Part shown: positions 23,673 to 35,002 of the stretch, one piece after another | Position numbering within the stretch: the first letter of the stretch is position 1 | Layout of the letters: every line of letters starts with the position of its first letter | DNA from: Typhlomys cinereus | Taxonomy: Eukaryota > Chordata > Mammalia > Rodentia > Platacanthomyidae | Reading direction: 5' to 3' | Assembly (NCBI GenBank): GCA_023101885.1 | Contig: JALPQD010000407.1 | Span: 483,846-547,845, forward strand | Length of the DNA stretch: 64,000 nt | The notes under the pieces: model-generated | What the model was told of the DNA's origin: nothing | What the model saw: only the letters and a program-made list of their open reading frames with translations | The model's database searches: none | Program-made: the position numbers and the translations under genes

Positions 23673-23940
23673 CGGACTGACAAAAGGACTCAGCAGGTAA
23701 AGATAAAGATGCCTATAGGCAAACATGGTAACCTGTGTTCAAAACCGAGTCCGAAGGCAGAACAGAGCAGATTGCTGAAAGTTGTCCTCTAACATCCACA
23801 ATTATGCCATGGCATGCATGAACTTGCTCATATTCTCTTTCTCTCCCTCTCCCTCTCCCTCTCCCTCTCCCTCTCCCTCTCCCTCTCCCTCTCTGTCTCT
23901 TTCCCTTTCTCTTCCCCCAACCAAATAAATAGAATACTGA
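23673..23940 (+). repeat. B3-type tRNA-derived SINE with expanded CTCCCT tail
   Basis: It contains gactgacaaaaggactcagc, the acctgtgttcaaaaccgagt segment and gaaagttgtcctctaacatccac, then atgccatggcatgcatgaac. These are the diagnostic B3 blocks in order. They are followed by the (CTCCCT)n tract and AAATAAATAGAATACTGAAAAA. Confidence 0.7.
23842..23892. repeat. (CTCCCT)n microsatellite
   Basis: About eight uninterrupted hexamers lie inside the SINE 3' region. They give a spurious Arg/Gly-rich frame on minus and a Leu/Ser-rich frame on plus. Confidence 0.93.
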
Positions 23941-25599
23941 AAAAAATGAGATATTACCTTGTAAGTTCTGCAATAGTTCTAAAGGATACCATTATGGTAA
24001 AAACCAATAAGATATTTCCCATTTTCCAACCACAAAGTGTGTGATGCTAGATGGTCTTCATGTAATTCAGGCAAAACACTAAATCACATCAAATTGAACT
24101 AAGTGCAAATAAGAGAGAGAGAGCATCTACAATTAAGCTAAACGTTGATACATTAGAAGATGCTACTAACACTTTTCCATTTTTTAGTTCTTTTGCAATA
24201 ACATATTTTATGTAAATTTGAGGAACTTACAATTATTAGACATAAATGAGTAAATACGTTCCCTGTTCTTATTTTAATTTCCCACCAGAACAATTATATG
24301 AGAAATTGGTAGATAATGCGAACAGTTCTTTTTTTTCTGAAGAGATTTGTAGAATTAAAAAAGAAAAGAAACCTGGTCTCATTTTCTAAACCTCCATGTA
24401 AGCTCTGGGCTTCAGAATTCCTTGTCCAAGACCCAGGGATTCCCCACAGTAAAGAAAGCTTAAATGAAGATTCTATTCTCAAATAAAACTTGGAAATCAA
24501 AATATAACAGCTTAAGTATAATACCAGATAAAATGTTGAATCTTACCCTTTTATCCTGGAAATACCATTAGGAAAACGTCTTTGATATTAAGAACACTGG
24601 ATCAAAATGTAGCAAAAGGAACTCAACAGAACCTGGCAAGTCATGACCACAGGTTAGTCCCTGAAAGGAACTGCAGCCCAAGTCTGCAACACTTTGTTGA
24701 ATGGAAGAAGAAAACCAACAAACAAACAAAAAAGAGCTAAGAGATCAAATTAAGGTGAAACTCTTCACAAATTAATGGTATCTCCATTCTGTTCATCTAA
24801 TCAGAGCTCCATAGAGAACTGAATGCTAGTTACACTTTTCAAATCAGCTGCAGTAATAAGCTTACAACTTGTCTTAATAACTCTTCCCTGACTTTTACTT
24901 TGGAGAAAGTGGCTACAGTATTGAAAGATCATCCAGATTAATTAGATCAGGACCCCACTGGTGGTACATTAGTGCCATCAGCACATACCATCATCTGAGA
25001 ATCAATTCTCCGCTATTGTTCTCATATCTAAATTCAGAGAGATCATTCTAGTATCTTGAAATTGGCCAAGATAAGAGTACCTACAATAGAGAAAATAACA
25101 AACACTATAAATCAGCCTTTCTCCACTAGACACTTGATTGTAAGGCATCTGTGCTTTCTACCTGCACAGTTGTTCAATGTGTTCATTGTAAAACCAGATA
25201 TCAACAGTATGTAAATGAATATACTTTGCGCTAATAAAACTAGGTTTTAATAGTCAATAATTTGCCCACCTTTAATCTAAGCAAAAGAAGGAATCCAAGA
25301 ATTCAGATTGCAGTATAAAGATCAGGTAATAGAAGGCACAGGTGGACATAAACAATCAGTAGGTGAACATTCAGAGACAAATAATATCCACCTCAAATTT
25401 TCCAGGCCTCTTAAGGCTCATTTGACCTCACTTATCTGTGACAACTTTCTTTTAATATGTCACCAGTGTGTGTCTGTCTCCTGGTCAGGTGGCTTGAGTT
25501 TGACCTGGGAATTTATTTTCCTAATTAAAAATAAGTCTTTCTCTCAGGTTGTTTACTTGGGAAGTTAGATGAGAAAAAGATTTACATACAGGTAATAAA
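23941..25599. other. Intergenic DNA, no recognised feature
   Basis: Apart from a short GA run at 24113-24122 I see no repeat family. The frame 25308-25568 (86 codons) has no recognisable domain. Confidence 0.5.
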
Positions 25600-25890
25600 T
25601 ATATGATAGATGGATGTTAATGATAGAGATACATGACAGAAGATAAGTAGATTGATATATTTTATACATAGATCAACTATGAAAAGATGGTAGATTAGAT
25701 ATACAGTTGGATAATAGAAAAATTCCATGATAGATCATATAGATATACATTAGATATAATGCATGGATTGATGACAGAAAGCTGATTGATACAAAGTAGA
25801 TATATTGATGATATGTAGATGGTAGATAGGTAAACAGTTAAATGACAAATGATAGGTAGATAGATGATAGACACATATACACACACATAA
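25600..25890. repeat. Degenerate GATA/GATG-type tetranucleotide tract
   Basis: GATAGA, GATGGA and variants such as ATATGTAGATGGTAGATAGG recur throughout with many interruptions. It looks like an old GATA microsatellite. The 78-codon minus-strand frame is its shadow. Confidence 0.65.
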
Positions 25891-25931
25891 ATATGTGATT
25901 CTTTGACATATTTTAGAAAAGCTAGAAACAA

Positions 25932-25933
<2 letters not shown>

Positions 25934-25966
<33 letters not shown>

Positions 25967-26596
25967 TTTAGGGCTTTTTATTGTTCAGGATTAGTTGTTT
26001 GTTTGTTTTTTTCCCCCCAATCATACAAGCTCAATAGGTACCCCAGTCCTCTCCCTCCCCCTTCCCCAGTCCCCCTTGCACCCTCCCCTCCCTTTTCTCC
26101 TTCTTTTTAACCCTCCCTCCCCTTCTCCTAGTGCCTCCCGCTTCCCCACTCCCATCCCCTGGAGCATCCTTTTGTGTGAATGCCAAACTTCCCTCTGAGT
26201 CCTCCAGTCTAGTGATCTGTAAAGATTCAGTGCATAGCCCAGAGCTCTTTCTTGGGTTTCCCATTAGTATAGGAACACTGTTATGACTGTTAATCCCTTG
26301 CCTCTAAAGATCCTGGTGCCTGTGATCCGTGCTAGATTTTGGGGGATTGTTGACATGTCAGTCATTGTGCAGGTCATGTAAAGTCCCATTATGGCTACTG
26401 CAACCCTAACTTGTGAAGAGTATCTTAGATATCGTTGGTCTTCCCCATCTTTAGGCTCTTATAATCTTGCCACCCCCTTTTCCATGTTTCCCTGAGCTTT
26501 AAGATGGGGAGATATTTGGCTGGTCTGGTTCCAGGTGATTAATGTAAGGTCTTTGGGATTCTGAATTATGGTTTGTTGTTGTTTTCAGTTTTGCTA
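25934..26596 (-). repeat. L1-type 3' UTR insertion (663 bp) with target-site duplication and long A tail
   Basis: A T29 run (25935-25963) is the A tail of a minus-strand insertion. The polypyrimidine tract (about 26040-26150) and the shared 3'-UTR blocks follow, up to gttttcag at 26587. Direct repeats tagaaacaata at 25923-25933 and 26597-26607 flank it. The intact long A tail argues for a fairly recent insertion. Frames at 25995-26264 are shadows of the tract. Confidence 0.85.
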
Positions 26597-26607
26597 TAGA
26601 AACAATA

Positions 26608-27311
26608 AATTCTAATGTTAATTTGAATGTGGAGGACAAGGAGAAAGTAAAAATAAGACCAAATCTGTTTTTCTGTTGAGCAATCCCTGTATTCTATGAA
26701 ACAGGAAAGAACAGGCTGAAAGAGAACATGCTGATAGAGTCCAATACTGCTGCTGCTGATTTCAAGTTTCCTATAATAATGAGTTAGTTAGTTGTCTGAC
26801 TACTATGTTCTTTGCAGTGTTTTGTCAAAAATAAAAAAATTAGAAATAAATTTTCTAATATTAATGAGTTAATTTTGAAACCTTATTCAAATCTTAATAA
26901 CTATGCAACTTTTATTTTTTTGTGTGTGTGTGTTTTCTTAAAGTTAAATAATTCAGAGAATCTGGGAAAGATTATTGAACCCTGAGTTTTAGCTGATAGA
27001 GGAGAATCTAAACTTGTTAGACAGACTTTGTCTGTGAGCTTCAAAATAATGTCTAAAAAAGGAAAATGAATCTTTTGCATACCTAATACTAAACCACTGC
27101 TTATACAAAGTGTCTTTAAGAAAGAGGGAGAGTGGAGGAAGAGAAGGAAAGAGAGACAGAGAAGAATTAAGGAGGGATGGAGGGAGAGAAAGATGAAGAA
27201 GAGTAGAAGGAAGAAGTAGGATAAGGGAATGAAAACCAAGAATTAAAATTATCCCTAACAATTAAAAATGGAAAGAACTGGCAAAGTAAATGTTATTTAA
27301 AAGATAAAATA
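26608..27311. other. Intergenic DNA, GA-rich segment at 27115-27220
   Basis: A purine-rich GGAGAG/GAAGGA stretch produces long Leu/Ser-rich frames on minus (26901-27261). I treat those as compositional. No gene or repeat family was recognised. Confidence 0.45.
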
Positions 27312-27545
27312 GAGGCTGGAGATATACTGGTAGCTCAATTGGTAGAGAGCTTGCCTAGTATGCATACAGCCTTCCATTCAACTCCAGAACCAAATAACCC
27401 AGGCATGGCTGCACTAAGGAGGTGGACACAGGAAGTCAAAAGTTCAAAGTTACTCTCACCTAAATAGTTTGGTAACAGACACAGATACACCAAACCCTGT
27501 CCACAAGGAGAAAACAGAGCAGAAAAGAAGGAAAAATTTAAAATA
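27312..27545 (+). repeat. B4-type SINE (ID head fused to B1-like tail)
   Basis: The head aggctggagatatactggta...agagagcttgcctagtatgc is ID-like. It is followed by an A/C-rich linker and a B1-like block (ccaggcatggctgcactaag...caaagttactctcacc...ccctgtccacaaggag) and an A-rich end. ID plus B1 in this order is the B4 arrangement of myomorph rodents. Confidence 0.6.
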
Positions 27546-30324
27546 TATAGAAACCAAAACAAGTTCCTGATTATGTTAAGATTAGTTTTTAGCATGTATC
27601 AATTTAAAAAATGGCAAAAATATGTATTATTTCTCATCCAGGAGGATATGAAAGCTTTATTCTAAATAATTATATATATATTCATTAGCTATCTGATGGT
27701 GCTAGCTGTAAAATTTTGTAATATGTGTGCAAAGTGAAAGTCAGTCTAAGGAAGAAAGTTTTTGAAATACATCTTGTATTCTGTAGTCAGTTCTGGGAAT
27801 GTGGATATGATTAAAACTTAGGTGACATAGTTGCTTCCACCTGAGGATTCACTTAATGCAACGGTCTGACAATACAGAGCAATGTTTTGTAATGAGTGCT
27901 AATAAGTATTTTGGCAGCACTTTTATTTGTTATGGAAAGAAACAGCAACTGAAAAGCTTCAGCATCAACTGGGTAGTCTATGGTGAGATCTCATTTCACA
28001 GCCCCAAAGTTACAACAGCAGGAGGCTAATTCTGCAGTCACAATTTAGACAAAACTATAACAATGCAAGCTGCTCCCTTTCATTCACATAAACTGTGCTG
28101 TGAAGATCAGTGAAGGATTGAAGGAAAAGAAAGGAAGGGTGGGCTGGTAATTCCAAACTATTGTAGAATAAAAATCTTGCTTCCTAGAAATCAGAAGCAG
28201 TCATTTCATTTTTAATTACAGTTTAAAAGGATGATTTCTCCTAAGAAATAATACCTGTTTTGCATGGTCATTACAGGCATCATAGTTTTCCTCTATGATC
28301 TGTCCTTCCCTTCTGACCTTCCTTGAAATAGGGTGTTTAGTTGTTTTCTTTCCATCATATGTAACATGTTATATGGACCACAAGTTTCCAGGGAGCCTCT
28401 TCTCTCTGCCTCCCTTCTTCCTGAAGGAACTTTGAGATTGTATGTGACATTGTGTCCAACTCATTATGTGAGTTATGAGGTTCAAAGTTAGATTATCATA
28501 TATGTATAGCAAGTGAGCCTTGACCCAATTCATATCTCTTCTATCCTATCTTACAATATACCCAAGACTTATACATTGCTTAGTGTATTTAGCTTCTGTC
28601 CTCTTATCTTTCCCCTTCTCTGTTTTATTTCACACACAAAAACCCAATCAATTTTTATAAAGAAAAACCATTTTAAAGGAGTTAGAGCCATAGCATCTAC
28701 AGAAAAAGTTTCAACTCTCCAGTTTGACCCTCTTGGCTTCTATGATTTGAACATAAACTCCCATACAAATATTCTATTTCTATCACAATTTAAATTCAAG
28801 CCAGGCTGAGCCATCCAACCAAGTTTAGGCTTGATTGAGTTCCGCCGTTTTCCCAGAATGGTCAGGAGGGAATGAAGCCAGATGGGGAGAGAAAGCTGCG
28901 GCCAAAGAAACATGCCAAGATTAAACACTGGAGGGAAGAAGGCAAAGCTGCTGTCAGGACCACAGGCTGATTTTGGTTCAGGAATGGTAGTTAAAACCAG
29001 GAAGGTCTGGAGGTAGTAAAAGCAATCACCATGAAGCATAGGAACAAAGGAGAGAAACTGCCTGAGGGGTCAGGACTCTTCACAGGAATACGGCCCTAAC
29101 TGCCCAAATCTATTTCCATCCTCATGGTATAAGAGTCTGTGTAGTTTCAAATTTGATTTGGACAGGGCTGAGAAAATAATACACTGCCTAAAAATTATGA
29201 TCTGTAAAATTTAGCAAAGAGGTTTACTGCACTTCATTTTTGTAAAATAAAGTATGAAAAGCTTTGAGTAAGTTATCAGAAAAATATCACACAGTCAATA
29301 TTCTTGAAATTTGTATTAATATATTAATACATATGTTAACAGGTAATATGTTCAACATATTCATTACTTATACAATGGCTTAGATTTTGACATAATTGAA
29401 CATATGATAAATGCATTTTTATATATAGAAATATATCCATATATATACATTTTAAATAATTATAGATGCTTTTATCCACATGCAGAATTAGCAGAATATA
29501 GTATCTGTGTGCGTATATGAATTGGACATATATACTTGAATGTTATGATTGGTTTTATGTCATATGAGATTATAAGCTGTGCATTTTCTTCTTTGTTCAG
29601 AAATCTATTAATGAGCTATTCAAACAATAACTTAAAGTAGGAAAAATATTGCTTTAACTACTTAACTGAGCAGTGAACTATATTGGTAGTTATCGCCCTA
29701 AGAAGTTGGCAGATGTGCAGCTCACAGAAGACAAATGAAACAACTAGGGACTTACACCCTGGGTTCCAGTCACAAGCGTGTTACTTCCCCAAGACTTCTT
29801 CCTCACAGGAACAGTCAACTTCAGCATCTTCTGTCACACACATGAATTTGTCTGTCCAAAGATAAGGACCTTTATCTAGAAGTAGTGGGGAATTTTCTCC
29901 CCAAAGAAAATATTTAGAAATTAACAACAGTAATAGCAAAATGAAATAATGAAAGAAAACAAAAAAAACCTGATGAAATTAAATAAAATGTACAAATGTA
30001 CTTATTCTTAAGTATATTAAGATATTTAATAGAGGTGGGTAAATAAAAAACATCATCCCATATGCAAGTGCAGAATTAATCCCATATGACTATCATCTCA
30101 CTTGCATAGCCAATGTAACCTTTACTGACTATGTAGAGCACTCTTGCCAATATTGTTATGTTATTAAATATGCTTACAACAGAAACATAGAAAAAGAGAC
30201 ATTAAGGGATTTCATCACTTTTTGGAGAATGATACTGAGGAGGCTCAGCAGTGAAATCAAAAAGATCTCCAGCTTCTAACCAATAACATGGGGCCTGAGA
30301 TACAATGTAAATTATTTATTTGCC
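27546..30324. other. Intergenic DNA, no recognised feature
   Basis: A 98-codon plus frame (28513-28809) and a 99-codon minus frame (28740-29039) overlap and have no domain. At 29290-29470 the DNA is very AT-rich with a small palindrome (tattaatatattaata). No RNA gene or repeat family was identified. Confidence 0.45.
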
Positions 30325-30604
30325 TGTGGCTAGTCCAGCTTCCGAATTCAGGAGGTCCGGCTACAGACAAGTCTGAACACAAATAGAGGAACTATGCAGG
30401 TGGAGGGATGAACAACCAATGGGAAGTGGCTATCTAACCTGCCCCTGCAATGGACACCTAGTAAACAGTTAAATGTTTGGTGACTGTCCCCTGGAGCGGA
30501 GGGATAGCAACACCTGATTGGACCCCTGACCCTATATAAGCTCAAACACGTCCTTAAATAAATTGAGTCTGCACCAAACTTGTCCACTGCTGCTTCTCAC
30601 CTGA
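30325..30604 (+). repeat. 5' LTR of the class II ERV
   Basis: It begins TGTGGC and shares with 34096-34437 the blocks gaattcaggaggtcc, gagggatgaacaaccaatgg, cacctagtaaacagttaaat and gggatagcaacacctgattg. TATATAAG (30533-30540) is followed 17 bases later by AATAAA (30557-30562), so TATA box and polyadenylation signal are unusually close and R must be short. Relative to the 3' LTR it lacks a segment of about 20 bp near the start and one of about 25 bp near 30390. The right edge is inferred from loss of similarity. No clear primer-binding site was seen. Confidence 0.7.
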
Positions 30605-30700
30605 TTTGCGGAGTCCCCCACCAAGCACAAGACATTTGGGTCTAATACATTCCTTGTCTCACCTGTTCCTCTTTTGGTCTCATCTCTGTTCTTTAGAAAA

Positions 30701-30872
30701 ATGGGCAACCTCCCCTCACACTGTAAGGAGCCCCAAATGTGTCTTAAAATCTCTCCTAGAGACTAGAGGCCTCAAGGTTAAGACTGCTGGCCTATAGGAA
30801 TTTTGGAATGAGGTTGCAGTGTTAGCACCTTGGATTTTCCCAGAGAGTATGTGGGAACCGGATTATGGATGA
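30701..30872 (+). pseudogene. gag matrix-like remnant of the ERV (broken)
   Basis: A Met-Gly start at 30701, the form used for myristoylated Gag, is read for 21 codons before a TAG at 30764-30766. The matrix-like residues (LLETRGLKVKTAGL, then FWNEVAVLAPWIFPE) lie in another frame, interrupted by TAG at 30795-30797 and ended by TGA at 30870-30872. The pattern 'short helix, TRG-[VL]-KVK, then ...APW[IF]' is that of class II Gag matrix domains. It is not functional. Confidence 0.55.
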
Positions 30873-31858
30873 GGGTGCTTTTCCTTGTTAGATGTTTTTC
30901 ATAATTGAGCTAAGCTGCCAGACTTAACTAATATGAGGGCTTGTTTTAAATAAGGTTTTCCTAAATATTAATCCACCTTTGATAAAGCTTTCAAGGGTAA
31001 TTTTAAGAGAGTTGCTGGTAAATCGTACAGTTGCCAGTATGTTTATATGTTCTGTGTTTACATGTTGTGTGTTTTGTGTTTCAACATAAAAAATCTGTGG
31101 CCACTTCACTTTTTTTTCTTTTCTGTTGCACACTAATATAAAAATTTTGGCATGTCATTTTTAAATACATGTATGCATACTTAGAAATGAGAAAAATAAT
31201 TTTAATAACATCTAAGGCTATAACTAGTTATGTTTTATAACAATCACAATTGTTTTTCTGATAAATTGTAAATTTTCTTTCACGAAAAAATATCTTGCTT
31301 GGTTTTGATCTTTAGTAGGACTACAAATGAAAATGCCATTGTGTTCTTAAAGGTTTTTCCATGTGTTCCCAAAGTAACAAAGCCACCATGATATTGCTTT
31401 ATCGAACTTGCTCATTCCTCTGACTTCTTTTACAGAATTTTATCCCATCAAATCTAGCAACCAGGAAAATATAATTGTCCTCTAAAAAATTCATTGGAAT
31501 TTCCTCCTTTTTGTGGTAGGTATGAGCTCCCTTTCTAATTCCATGCTCCCATGTGTACTCCTACTAAGGTGGAACAGGAATTTTAAGCCTCCACTTTAGC
31601 CAGACCTCATTCCCTTGAAACAAAACAGGATCAATGTAGTCCGGACCCATCATAGTCTGTTTTCAGAAATTCTAAGTGCATTTGATTCAACTCAGGTTCA
31701 TGTTTCCTTTTTGCTTGCAATATTTTGGCCTAAGTTACTTGAGTTTCTCTGAGGATCCATCTTCCTAAGGGGATAGATAAAATACTAGCAGGCATGCCCA
31801 TGCTGACAAACCTGAAATTCACTTCCACACAGGGAAAGGAAAAAAAATGCTTTAAATG

Positions 31859-31930
31859 TGTCCTGAGCACAAACAGCCTCCATGTGGCCCATGTTCTGAC
31901 TATGGGAATCTCCACTGGAGGAAATATTGC
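31859..31930 (+). pseudogene. Nucleocapsid-like zinc-knuckle remnant of the ERV
   Basis: In one frame, cysteines at 31883 and 31892, a histidine at 31913 and a cysteine at 31928 give C-X2-C-X6-H-X4-C. The histidine is followed by Trp, as in the second knuckle of betaretroviral Gag. The standard spacing is C-X2-C-X4-H-X4-C, so two extra residues are present. No long frame surrounds it. Confidence 0.4.
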
Positions 31931-33252
31931 TCCCTGAACCCCAAGGCCCAGGGGTCAAGCTCCTTGCTGGGAACCAATGACAAGGTCTGAGGCTCTTAGC
32001 TTCCCTCTCATAGAAAAAGGAGTTTGTGGCTGATATCTGATGAAAGCCCCCAAAAAAGCCAGACTGGTAATAGCATCTCATGAAAACCTTGGGTTTAACA
32101 TGCAAATAGAAGCCTCTTTGTTTCTATGTTAATAGACTAGGGAGCACAAAATTTTAGAGCTCAATTTCCTTCCTAGGATTTTGTCAACCTCCAATTAACT
32201 AGAACTGTTAAGATCAAGAAAATGACAGGTTTAGCAAAGTAACTACTGAAATTCCCTACATGATTAATAGTCATGCTTTTTAGATAATATTCTAATGCTG
32301 TTATAAAGTCATTCACCTGGTTCTGGTTTTGGATGCACCAAAGATGTTAAGGAAGAAATCATAGATTCCTAGAAAATGGTGGAATCAGATAGCATGTAAC
32401 AAAAGCCTGCAGTTTAAGGCCCTAAGAAAGTTTGTGCTATAGAGTTAAAATCAGACATATATTGATGGAAAGTTTTGCCCTCATCCTAAAGCTTGCCTAA
32501 AGTTAAACTCAGTGCTTGACAGAGAGAAAATACAATGACAAACTTAAGGAGTTAAACCAGGAAAAACAGCAAAACTCCAGGTGTTAAACAGAGTAGTGGC
32601 TCCATTAGCAAATCAATGCTGGCTTTTCATTTAGATCTGAGGAGAAAGGTCTCCGATATGTAAATTATTTACTTGCAGCTCTTGGCTTTTACATCAGACA
32701 AGATAACAGGTAGATCTTTTAGGCTTAATTTATCTGTTTTTTCTCTTTTAGATAGACCTTGAAGTAGTAAAGTCATCCATCAAAGACCTCTATGCCATCC
32801 CAGCACTTCATAGATGAGGATCATTGACTGCTCACACTTTCTTCACCCCAACTCAGCAGGAAATAGCCAGAATGGTCATTGCCCCTCATCCCTTGAGCAG
32901 TCTAGGTCCTCAGAAGCTTAAGGGGTACATTAGGCAGATCTAGAACGGTCCATGCTGGGACAGTCTCTAAGGTCTTTGAAGGTCTTTGGAATCACCCTAA
33001 GGAAACACTCCTGCTGAGGAACTGACAAATCCTCCCAGAGATAAGATGGCCAATTTCCCTATGAAGGGATTATGGAGATGAGCTCTCCATATCAAACAAA
33101 CAGCTTGCTCTCCAGCCCCATCTGGGCTCAAGATCAACTGGGTTGGGCCCCAAGGTGAGCCAACCCTTTGCTTAGGAAAAGCCATTTTACCTTGGGCTCA
33201 CCTAAATAGAGCTCTTTGCTTAATTAACTCTTTAACGAGGTATAATGCCATC

Positions 33253-33567
33253 ATGACCTTACAGCAACAAGTAGATCTATTAGCTGAGGAGACCACAACT
33301 GCCTAGAGGCTCGCTCTTGCCTCATGTGACCCTCGATATTCCTCTACATCCTTAACACCTTATCGGGTCTCCAACATTTCCAAGGCTCATGAACAACTTT
33401 CTCAGTACATCAAGGGACCTTGGTCTCAGGCCTTCCTTAATTACTCATTGACTTTGAGCCAACAGATAGAATGTATTAACATGACACATGTGGCTCCCCT
33501 GCCTATAGATACTGGGTTTATAACCAGAATCTGGAACAACTTTAAAAGGCTGTTTGGTCCCTCTTGA
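33253..33567 (+). pseudogene. env transmembrane-subunit-like remnant of the ERV
   Basis: One frame runs for 104 codons to TGA (33565-33567) with a single internal TAG at 33304-33306. It contains a Gln/Leu-rich start, then TPYRVSN-SKAHEQL and a WSQAFLNYSLTLSQQI stretch with an N-x-S sequon, and ends ITRIWNNFKRLFGPS. This resembles the region after the heptad repeat in betaretroviral TM. The membrane anchor and cytoplasmic tail are not in frame. It is non-functional as it stands. Confidence 0.45.
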
Positions 33568-34068
33568 ATAGTAACCTATGCTATCATAGAAGGAATTTTT
33601 TTTATTAATTATATTGCTTGAGTGTCTCCTTTAGCACATCTCACAACAGAGCTTTGGCCTCAGTGTTTACAACAAAAGCTTGCTTTACAGGTCCTCAGGG
33701 CATCCATTCAGGCTCTGGACATTCCTAAGGCCACCAAAGGCCTGTTGGAAGCCTGACTGTCCTCATTGAAGCTATGCTTTAATAATTTACAATTGTTAGG
33801 TTCTCATTTATGTCTCGCCAGCTCTTCTGGATTGTTTCTGTGCCTGTGCTCCCTACAGCCTCTCCACCTGTCCCTGCCCTGATGAAAGCCTCCTTTTCTC
33901 TGCCATACTTGAGTTCCCTTTTGGAACCATGATTCCTTCTCTGTGATGGTCTCATGATTGGTAAGGTTCCACACGAGGGTGTTGTCCAATCTAAAACAGG
34001 CACAGTCACCTATATTCCACACAGCTGAAGAGGCTCAGGGTCACCCTAGCTATCATGGTCCCCACTGA

Positions 34069-34095
34069 AAAAAATTAAAAATAAAAAGGTGAAAA
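34069..34095 (+). other. Polypurine-tract-like sequence before the 3' LTR
   Basis: An A-rich purine stretch with only scattered pyrimidines ends at the TG that opens the 3' LTR. This is the position of the plus-strand primer in retroviruses. Confidence 0.45.
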
Positions 34096-34437
34096 TGTGG
34101 CACTATTGATTCAGGGAGGCCCTAGTTCAGCTCCAGAATTCAGGAGGTCCAGCTATGGACAAGTCCGAACATGTAGGGACATGCCCGTGACATGTCCCAA
34201 TAGGGCAACCATGCAGGCAGAGGGATGAACAACCAATGGGACCAGCCATATAACCTGCCCCTCCCTGCATTAGACACCTAGTAAACAGTTAAATGATTGG
34301 TGGCTATCCCCTGAAGTGGAGGGATAGCAACACCTGATTGAACCTCTGACCCTATATAAGCTCAAACACATCCTTAAATAAATTGAGTCTGCAGCAAACT
34401 CGTCCACTGCCTACTGCTTCTTGCCTGACTTCCTGGG
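34096..34437 (+). repeat. 3' LTR of the class II ERV
   Basis: It starts TGTGGCACTATTGATTCAGG and aligns with 30325-30604 until about cctga. TATATAAG is at 34353-34360 and AATAAA at 34377-34382, with the same 16-17 base spacing as the 5' LTR. It carries about 45 bp absent from the 5' copy. Similarity between the LTRs stops around here, so the right edge is uncertain. Confidence 0.7.
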
Positions 34438-34668
34438 TCTGTGGTGACCCTGTGCCAGCTCACCCCCTCGCTTCAAGCCCTGAGGCTCCTGCTGCTTCCC
34501 CCTCCTTTCCCTGGCTGGCCTGGTAGGATTTGGTCTTTTGTATTGTTTGAGCACAGTGACAACTTATGATAAAGCAAAAAAAAAACCAAAAAAAAAACCT
34601 TGAATCTATTGACACATTTTTAAAAGACAAAGAGTTCTCTGCTGTGATGGCATAATATCAATATCCTC

Positions 34669-34952
34669 TTAATTTTTTTTATTTATTCAATTGTGCGTGT
34701 GTGCATATGTATGTGTGTGCACACGTGTGTGTCTGTGTGTGTATAGAACCACGGATGAATTCGGGAACCATCATGGACGCCTCCACCTCCTTGTTTACTC
34801 TGCCCCGGGATTCACAGGTTCCGCCCTACCAGGACCAGAAACGCAGGCTGCCCCTGCTTCTACCTGGTGTCTATACGTGGGATCTGGGATCCGAACTCAG
34901 GACCTTCCGCCTGCAAGGCAGAGGCTTAACCCCTGAGCCACCTCTCCAGCCC
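34669..34952 (-). repeat. Young B2-like SINE with 15-bp target-site duplication
   Basis: Same family as 21510-21817 and 62917-63228: minus-strand head gggctggagaggtggctcag, GC-rich body, CA-rich stretch, AATAAATAAAAAAAA tail. Direct repeats aatatcaatatc[c/t]tc at 34653-34667 and 34953-34967 flank it. It has a small insertion near 34792-34799 relative to the other copies. Confidence 0.88.
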
Positions 34953-35002
34953 AATATCAATATCTTCTAATAAATGAAATGAACCAAATTCTAATGAAGG
35001 AT

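Larger units (their letters stand above)
30325..34437 (+). mobile_element. Internally deleted class II (betaretrovirus-like) endogenous retrovirus with two LTRs
   Basis: Two direct LTR-like repeats starting TGTGGC lie at 30325 and 34096 and bracket about 3.5 kb. Between them, in the expected order, are a gag matrix-like remnant (about 30701-30870), a nucleocapsid-like zinc-knuckle remnant (about 31859-31930), an env transmembrane-like remnant (33253-33567) and an A-rich purine tract before the 3' LTR. No protease, reverse transcriptase or integrase sequence was recognised, and 3.5 kb is too short to hold pol, so pol appears deleted. All frames carry stops or shifts. The LTRs differ by many substitutions and indels, so the insertion is not recent. 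No target-site duplication could be confirmed. Confidence 0.72.

Noticed and set aside
23713..24044. Arg/Gly-rich minus frame and Leu/Ser-rich plus frame
   Set aside because: Products of the (CTCCCT)n microsatellite.
25600..25890. Possible CRISPR-like or satellite array because of recurring GATAGA units
   Set aside because: Units are irregular and spacing is not constant. It is a degenerate tetranucleotide microsatellite in mammalian DNA, where CRISPR arrays are not expected.
26901..27261. 112- and 90-codon minus frames with hydrophobic runs that could suggest membrane segments
   Set aside because: They come from a GA-rich plus-strand stretch. The hydrophobicity follows from CT-rich codons, and nothing else supports a gene.
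30348..30587. 79-codon minus frame within the 5' LTR
   Set aside because: Antisense to an LTR, with no domain and no match to its counterpart in the 3' LTR.
30600..30660. Search for a tRNA primer-binding site after the 5' LTR
   Set aside because: No 18-base stretch matching a common primer tRNA (Lys, Pro, Phe) was convincing, so none is annotated.
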